Shown piece by piece: positions 57,317-64,000 of a stretch of DNA of 64,000 bases (positions are counted from its first letter, which is position 1; each line of letters opens with the position of its first letter). The position numbers and the translations under genes were made by a program. The notes beneath the pieces are model-generated. The model made no database searches and had not been told where the DNA came from. It saw nothing but the letters and a program-made list of their open reading frames with translations. This DNA comes from Arenicellaceae bacterium (GTDB taxonomy: Bacteria; Pseudomonadota; Gammaproteobacteria; Arenicellales; Arenicellaceae): NCBI GenBank assembly GCA_029246505.1, contig JAQWNC010000010.1, forward strand, positions 1 through 64,000, written 5' to 3'.

Positions 57317-58600
57317 CTAATTCGGTAATGCACTAAAACCTAGATATTTAGCTTCCATGCCTAATTCTTCTTCAATACGCAGAAGCTGATTATATTTCGC
57401 AACGCGATCAGACCGACATAAGGAACCGGTTTTTATTTGGCCAGCAGCGGTAGCCACTGCAAGGTCAGCAATCGTTGTGTCTTCCGTCTCACCCGAACGG
57501 TGCGAAATAGTTACTCGATACCCTGCGTCCTGTGCCATTTTTATAGCATCCATTGTCTCACTAAGAGAGCCAATTTGATTAAACTTGACAAGAATAGAAT
57601 TTGCTACTCCAAGATCAATACCTTTTTTCAGAATTTTAGTATTGGTAACAAAAAGGTCGTCCCCAGTTAACTGAATGCGATCCCCAACTCGATTAGTTAA
57701 ATCAGCCCACCCCCCCCAATCATCTTCAGCCATACCATCTTCAACCGTTAAAATTGGATACTTATTGACCCAATTTTCAATATACCCGGCGAAGTCGCCA
57801 GAATTCAAACTTAAACCCTCGGCATCCAAGCGATAGTAACCATCTTCATAGAACTCAGTACTAGCGACATCCAACCCAAGAACAATCTCCTTACCAGCTT
57901 GATAGCCTGCCTCATCAATGGCTTCTACCAAAATTGAGCAGGCAGCTTCATTAGAAGGCAAATTTGGTGCAAAACTACCTTCATCACCAACAGATGTATT
58001 CAGACCCTGTCCTTGAAGTACCTTTTTTAAGGAATGAAAAATTTCCGTACCAGCGCGCAAGGCTTCAGAGAACGAGTCAAATCCAGCGGGTAAGATCATG
58101 AATTCCTGAAAATCTATAGAATTATCGGCGTGCTCACCACCGTTAATAATATTCATTTGCGGCACCGGCAACAAAAGCGAATCATTACCAAACAAATTTG
58201 CGTAGTGCCGATACAGCGGAATTCCTACAGATACTGCAGCTGCCTTAGACGAAGCCAAAGACACCGCGAGAATCGCATTTGCACCCAGTTTACTCTTACT
58301 CTCAGTACCATCGAGATCGAGCATAATATTATCAATATTTCGCTGGTCCAAAGCATTCACATTTTGCAATGCGCTGGCCAGAGGTCCACAGGCGTTTGCT
58401 ACAGCCTTTCTAACTCCTTTTCCCTTATAACGAGCATCTTCATCCCGCAACTCCAAAGCCTCTAGAGACCCTGTTGAAGCACCCGACGGCACACCCGCAC
58501 GACCAAACGAGCCATCGCTCAATAAAACATCAGCTTCAATTGTTGGATTACCACGCGAATCTAAAACTTCGCGCGCTATTACAGATTTAATCTTAGACAT
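57317..58600 (-). CDS. eno: Enolase
   Basis: Interconverts 2-phosphoglycerate and phosphoenolpyruvate. I choose ATG 58600 ([20 protein letters not shown]), giving 427 residues; an upstream in-frame start at 58621 adds seven unconserved residues. Motifs: [38 protein letters not shown], catalytic base Lys339 in [13 protein letters not shown], and [18 protein letters not shown] short stem-loop (GTCAGA/TCTGAC, 58623-58639) lies just upstream of the start. The 221-base gap to kdsA carries repeated ACTATCTA units of no known meaning. Enolase also binds RNase E in relatives. Confidence 0.98.
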   Translation of the reverse strand: MSKIKSVIAREVLDSRGNPTIEADVLLSDGSFGRAGVPSGASTGSLEALELRDEDARYKGKGVRKAVANACGPLASALQNVNALDQRNIDNIMLDLDGTESKSKLGANAILAVSLASSKAAAVSVGIPLYRHYANLFGNDSLLLPVPQMNIINGGEHADNSIDFQEFMILPAGFDSFSEALRAGTEIFHSLKKVLQGQGLNTSVGDEGSFAPNLPSNEAACSILVEAIDEAGYQAGKEIVLGLDVASTEFYEDGYYRLDAEGLSLNSGDFAGYIENWVNKYPILTVEDGMAEDDWGGWADLTNRVGDRIQLTGDDLFVTNTKILKKGIDLGVANSILVKFNQIGSLSETMDAIKMAQDAGYRVTISHRSGETEDTTIADLAVATAAGQIKTGSLCRSDRVAKYNQLLRIEEELGMEAKYLGFSALPN

Positions 58601-58821
58601 ATCTTGGGCCTTTACAATCATCGTCAGAGATCTTCTGACTTAGTACGTATATTTAACAATCTAGCCTATCTAGTTGAACCGCCTGACTGAACTATCTAAT
58701 TAAACTATCTAGAACCTTATTTAACCTTAACGATAAACTGAAAAATTAATTTGGTTTACGATCTATATTTGGCCGCGCAGGCTTCAATAGAATAACTTCA
58801 AAACGTCACGTTCAAAAATAC

Positions 58822-59637
58822 TCAATTCGATTTGGCGCAAAAATCTATATTTTTTAAAGTAGAGAGTAAACCACCTAATTGATCTAACGGCCAAGCATTG
58901 GGCCCATCGCTTTTCGCTTGTTTAGGATTTGGATGCGTTTCCATAAATATTCCTGCAATCCCGACAGCAACAGCTGCTCGGGCAAGCACTGGTACAAACT
59001 CTCGTTGACCACCTGAACTACTACCTTTTCCGCCTGGAAGCTGTACCGAATGAGTCGCGTCAAAAACTACCGGACAATTTGTGTCGCGCATAATAGCAAG
59101 CGAACGCATATCGACTACCAAATTATTGTATCCAAAGCTGGCCCCGCGCTCACATACAGAAACCCGGCCCTCACCACCTGCCTCAATTGCTTTTTCAACA
59201 ACTTGACTCATTTCGGGTGGAGAAAGGAATTGACCCTTCTTAATATTTACTGGTTTACCGCAAGCGCCAACTGCCTGGATCAAATCAGTTTGTCGGCATA
59301 AAAATGCAGGCGTTTGCAACATATCAACTACCGCAGCAACTCGCTCGACCTGCTCCGGCGTATGTACATCTGTCAGTACGGGCATACCCGCTCGGTCACG
59401 CACCTCAGCTAGAATATCCAAACCTTCCACAAGGCCTGGTCCTCGAAAAGATCTATTTGAAGTACGATTCGCTTTATCAAACGAAGACTTATAAATAACC
59501 GGAATATCCAGTTCACCGCAGATATCTGCAATTCGAGCAGATGTTTCAAGCGCAAATTTACGAGACTCTATTACACACGGCCCTGCAATAAGAAACATGG
59601 GGCGGTCATTTCCAACTTCGAAATCAGCAATTTTCAT
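58822..59637 (-). CDS. kdsA: 3-deoxy-8-phosphooctulonate synthase
   Basis: Condenses phosphoenolpyruvate with arabinose 5-phosphate to Kdo-8-phosphate for the LPS inner core. The 271 residues open with [19 protein letters not shown] and [20 protein letters not shown], the substrate-binding loops. [21 protein letters not shown], the [10 protein letters not shown] loop and [14 protein letters not shown] also match the family. The final part has FMETHPNP. The lack of an active-site Cys in the first strand suggests the metal-free class, as in E. coli, but this was not aligned. It lies 52 bases after pyrG on the same strand. Confidence 0.97.
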   Translation of the reverse strand: MKIADFEVGNDRPMFLIAGPCVIESRKFALETSARIADICGELDIPVIYKSSFDKANRTSNRSFRGPGLVEGLDILAEVRDRAGMPVLTDVHTPEQVERVAAVVDMLQTPAFLCRQTDLIQAVGACGKPVNIKKGQFLSPPEMSQVVEKAIEAGGEGRVSVCERGASFGYNNLVVDMRSLAIMRDTNCPVVFDATHSVQLPGGKGSSSGGQREFVPVLARAAVAVGIAGIFMETHPNPKQAKSDGPNAWPLDQLGGLLSTLKNIDFCAKSN

Positions 59638-59689
59638 GGTATTTCAGTTGCTCGCAGATATTTTGAATATAGTTTTAATCGACTTCTGT

Positions 59690-61333
<1,644 letters not shown>

Positions 61334-61410
61334 CTAATTAGCCTAAGCAAAGCCACAATTACCCCTGCATTAACGTACGCAGGATGGGGTGAAACTCGTG
61401 AGACCAGTCA

Positions 61411-61432
61411 AAATATTCCGTCCTCCAGACGG
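61411..61432 (-). terminator. Weak intrinsic terminator upstream of pyrG
   Basis: On the minus strand CCGTC-TGGAG-GACGG (61432-61418) forms a 5-bp GC-rich stem followed by AATATTTTG. It lies after the stop of the decayed ridA gene and before pyrG, as expected for the old ridA terminator. The stem is short. Confidence 0.4.
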
Positions 61433-61496
61433 TAGTCGACACTAACAGAGCTGACACAAAGCAACAACAAAAGTTGTTACGATTATCAATGAATTT

Positions 61497-61910
61497 TCAC
61501 TTAACACTTGCGGTCACTGCTATTTCTAGCTTCATTTGTTGATCCAACAAACCGGTAACTATTATTATTTCTGCTGGACGAACGTTACCAAAATATTTTC
61601 CAGTATTGGCCAACAAGGTTTGAAATCAGCTCTGTTAGGGAAGATATCGCAAACACGTAACACTTGGTCGACAGCTTTACCAGCTTGCTCTAGAGCCAAC
61701 TCAATGTTTTGAAAACGGCTCTGCTTGTTCTAGAATATAGTTTGAAATCGACATTGCTTGATAATCAGAACCTGTATAACCAGAAGCAAACACATAGCTA
61801 TTATCAACGGCAGCCCTTGAATACCCCATTCTGGACTCAAACTCTGAACCGCTGCTAATTAACTTGCTAATAGCGTCATCTAATTTGTATATTTTGTTGG
61901 CAAAAACCTA
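61497..61910 (-). pseudogene. Broken RidA-family gene
   Basis: On the minus strand three frames together recall a RidA/YjgF deaminase: ESRMGYSRAAVDNSYVFASG (family start 'pysqav..g..vf.SG'), then ALEQAGKAVDQVLRVCDIF, then GNVRPAEIIIVTGLLDQQMK ending EIAVTA and a TGA at 61499-61497. At least two frameshifts separate the parts and no proper start remains. RidA hydrolyses reactive enamines from PLP enzymes. Whether another copy exists is not visible here. Confidence 0.75.
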
Positions 61911-62074
61911 CTGAAACATTAAACATACTGAAACTGCATTACCAAAATAACAGGAAATCTATTGATTGTGCTAATTACATTTAATCGGTTTTAGCTTGAT
62001 CAAACCTCTTTGAAATTAGCTATTATTCAAATTCGATGCCATTAACGCTTTTATGTTACTAAAAAGAAAAAACT

Positions 62075-62563
62075 ATGACCTCGCATTCGAAAGTCATTAT
62101 TGCTGATTATACCAACCCGCTGCATACAAACGATCTAATACTATTGCTTAACTACTATGCTCTTGACCCAATGGGTGACAATCAACCGTTAGCAGAAATG
62201 GTAAAGCAGAACCTCGTAGGTGAGCTGGCAAAAATTCCGAAGGCTTTCAGCCTACTGTGTTATGTAAATAACAAAGCAGCCGGGCTAATAAATTGTTTCT
62301 AGGGTTTCTCCACCTTTTAAGTGTAAGCCGCTTATTAATATTCATGATTTGATTGCCCATAGTAAATATCGTGGTCGGGGGTTTTCTAATCAAATGTTAG
62401 ACCACGTTGAACAAATAGCTACCCATCGTAGTTACTGTAAACTCACCCTCGAAGTATTGACTAAAAATTCTCCTGTTCAGCTGGTTAAACAAAATTTGGT
62501 TTTAGTCCTTATGTGTTAAACGACAAAAACAATCACGCTATATTTTTCGAAAAACCTCTCTAA
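62075..62563 (+). pseudogene. Broken GNAT-family N-acetyltransferase gene
   Basis: ATG 62075 encodes the first 75 residues (HTNDLILLLNYYALDPMGDN...LLCYVNNKAAGLINCF) and meets a TAG. Past that, a shifted frame continues with PLINIHDLIAHSKYRGRGFS, the acetyl-CoA motif A (RGxG), and KLTLEVLTKNSPVQLV. A third frame ends GFSPYVLNDKNNHAIFFEKPL at TAA 62561-62563. Joined, these give a normal GNAT protein of about 160 residues. One nonsense and two frameshifts inactivate it. Confidence 0.85.
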
Positions 62564-62706
62564 AAGAGCGCTAACACTGTTAACTGCTAAGGAATATTAA
62601 TTATTCGGTAAATAGCTTCCGGAGTTTGCCCACGCTCGCTATATTCACTGTGTGTTGTTAGGGACAACTAAGGAATGTTAAATAAAGTTAAAAACATTGC
62701 GCTGGT

Positions 62707-64000
62707 ATGATTGAGCGTTTCCAGTTTCGGTCAATGCTCTATGTGATATTGGGCCTAGCATTGATTGGTGTACTCCTATCCCAATATAAACCACCTGCTA
62801 GAAGCTTGGTTGACATTCAAAAATCTGGCGAGTTGCGTGTTCTCGCTACCGAAGCCCCAGGTGTATATACCTATGCAACAGGCGTTTCAATTGGATTTGA
62901 CTATGACGTACTCGAGCTATTCGCCTCCGAACTACAGGTAGAGCTAAAAGTAATAAATAAACCTCCTTTCCAGCTAATTGCTAGTTTGCAAGCTGGGTAT
63001 GGCGACCTAATTGTAGGGTCGTATCTCCGCTCCATCGAAGCGGTCGAAGGTGTTTCGCAAAGCCCAACGATCTTGCAGGTACCAACTGTTATTGCTTACC
63101 AGCGCGGTACCAAACGACCAACACGCAGGGATCAACTGCAATCCGCTTCTGTCGCCTACGAAAAACGGATACCCAACACGTATAGAAACGAGCTGATTGT
63201 CGGCGGCACAGCTTATTCAGATGGATACCAGATGCTGCAAGATCTTGTCGAGAGCAAAGTCTCCACTGCAATGACCACCGAAGACCGGCTAAACGTCGTG
63301 CGACGCTATTTACCAAAACTAAGTGTGGCTTTTTATCCCGGCAGCACGGTGGAAAAAGTTTGGTATCTGCCCCAGCGACCTGCATTCGATCTTTACACCA
63401 AACTCGAGAAATTCACTCAACATATTCGAGAAAGTGGCGACCTTAAACGTGTTGCAGAGCAACACTTTAAAACTGTAGAAAGCATGCACTATCTCGACCT
63501 TAGGGCCATTGAAGAAGCAGTGAGCGAGGTGCTTCCCACATACCTAGATCAGTTTAAAAAAGCAGCTGAACAAAACGGCCTTGATTGGGAACTTCTCGCC
63601 GCTGTTTCTTATCAGGAATCCCTATGGAACCCCGACGCCATCTCACCGACAGGGGTTCGTGGCATGATGCAAATAACTGAAGCAACAGCCGCCTCCTTAA
63701 ACTTAGATGATCGAACAGATGTAGAGCAGAGTATTAATGGCTCGGCAGAATATCTAGCAAACATCCTGGCTAACATACCGGACGATATCACCGAGCCTGA
63801 ACGAACCAAGTTGTTACTTGCAGCCTATAATTTTGGTCCAGAAGGAATAAATCAAGCTATCTCGAAAACCCGCGCCTCCTGGAATAAAAGCATCTACTGG
63901 CGTGAAGTCGCTAAACTTGGAATCCGCGAATACGCTCTTGAACGTCCATTTCCAACCAGCCAAAAAATATTGAATAGAGGTAAACAGGCGGAGGAATACG
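62707..64000 (+). CDS. mltF: Membrane-bound lytic murein transglycosylase F (runs off window)
   Basis: From ATG 62707 the frame is open to the right edge, 431 residues so far. An N-terminal hydrophobic segment (YVILGLALIGVLLSQY) may anchor or export it. A solute-binding-type domain (about 40-270: GELRVLATEAPGVYTYATG, FDYDVLELFASEL, YLRSIEAVEGVSQSPTI) comes next. The SLT domain follows with catalytic Glu304 in SYQESLWNPDA, GVRGMMQITEATA and LLAAYNFGP. This two-domain order is specific to MltF. E. coli MltF has 518 residues, so the C-terminal part is missing. It is the second lytic transglycosylase in the window after MltA. Confidence 0.93.
   Translation, partial: MIERFQFRSMLYVILGLALIGVLLSQYKPPARSLVDIQKSGELRVLATEAPGVYTYATGVSIGFDYDVLELFASELQVELKVINKPPFQLIASLQAGYGDLIVGSYLRSIEAVEGVSQSPTILQVPTVIAYQRGTKRPTRRDQLQSASVAYEKRIPNTYRNELIVGGTAYSDGYQMLQDLVESKVSTAMTTEDRLNVVRRYLPKLSVAFYPGSTVEKVWYLPQRPAFDLYTKLEKFTQHIRESGDLKRVAEQHFKTVESMHYLDLRAIEEAVSEVLPTYLDQFKKAAEQNGLDWELLAAVSYQESLWNPDAISPTGVRGMMQITEATAASLNLDDRTDVEQSINGSAEYLANILANIPDDITEPERTKLLLAAYNFGPEGINQAISKTRASWNKSIYWREVAKLGIREYALERPFPTSQKILNRGKQAEEY

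Overview
The window is a piece of a Gram-negative, respiring bacterial chromosome, most likely a gammaproteobacterium. The evidence is the gene set and gene order: pyrG-kdsA-eno, ssb next to an MFS gene and uvrA, a complete System I cytochrome c maturation operon (ccmABCDEFGHI), HflD, the homodimeric type of pyruvate dehydrogenase (aceE-aceF-lpd), FabI, KdsA (so Kdo-containing LPS) and several murein lytic transglycosylases. I cannot assign an order or genus from sequence alone.

Layout. 1-1.1 kb: end of an unrecognised gene, a decayed tyrosine recombinase and a tRNA-Arg(ACG). 1.2-8 kb: an oligopeptide ABC importer operon (oppABC plus a fused DF ATPase), divergent from a proton-dependent peptide transporter. 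8-16 kb: fabI, trhO, a Lon-N-domain protein, a membrane-anchored Sel1/TPR protein, a PPK2-family polyphosphate kinase, mltA and a stand-alone LptD-N-like protein. 17-20 kb: a radical SAM protein with a C-terminal Cys cluster and a MOP-type flippase. 20.1-27.5 kb: ccmA-I. 27.5-36.4 kb, minus strand: S9 peptidase, hflD, an NAD-dependent epimerase-like reductase, a serine-palmitoyltransferase-like enzyme, a lipocalin-like exported protein and an MMPL/RND exporter. 36.5-43.3 kb: Gfo/Idh oxidoreductase, DUF192 protein, SnoaL-like protein, htpX, TerB-like protein, ssb, MFS transporter. 43.4-54 kb: uvrA, lipA, aceEF-lpd. 54-64 kb: NhaC antiporter, eno, kdsA, pyrG and mltF (running off the right edge).

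How genes work together. LipA makes the lipoyl cofactor that the two intact lipoyl domains of the neighbouring AceF need, and Lpd reoxidises it. CcmA-I together export heme and attach it to c-type cytochromes. OppABCDF and the POT carrier both import peptides. The tightly coupled block at 27.5-34.4 kb is the most interesting unit: an SPT-like enzyme, a ceramide-reductase-like partner, a lipocalin and an MMPL exporter suggest synthesis and export of a sphingoid or ceramide-like lipid. This is inference.

A second notable property is gene decay. At least eight gaps hold recognisable or likely gene remnants: integrase, an unidentified gene, retropepsin-like protease, beta-barrel protein, malic enzyme, PDZ protein, DUF3859 protein, RidA and a GNAT acetyltransferase. 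Most carry frameshifts or stop codons. No CRISPR array, rRNA operon or intact insertion sequence was seen.
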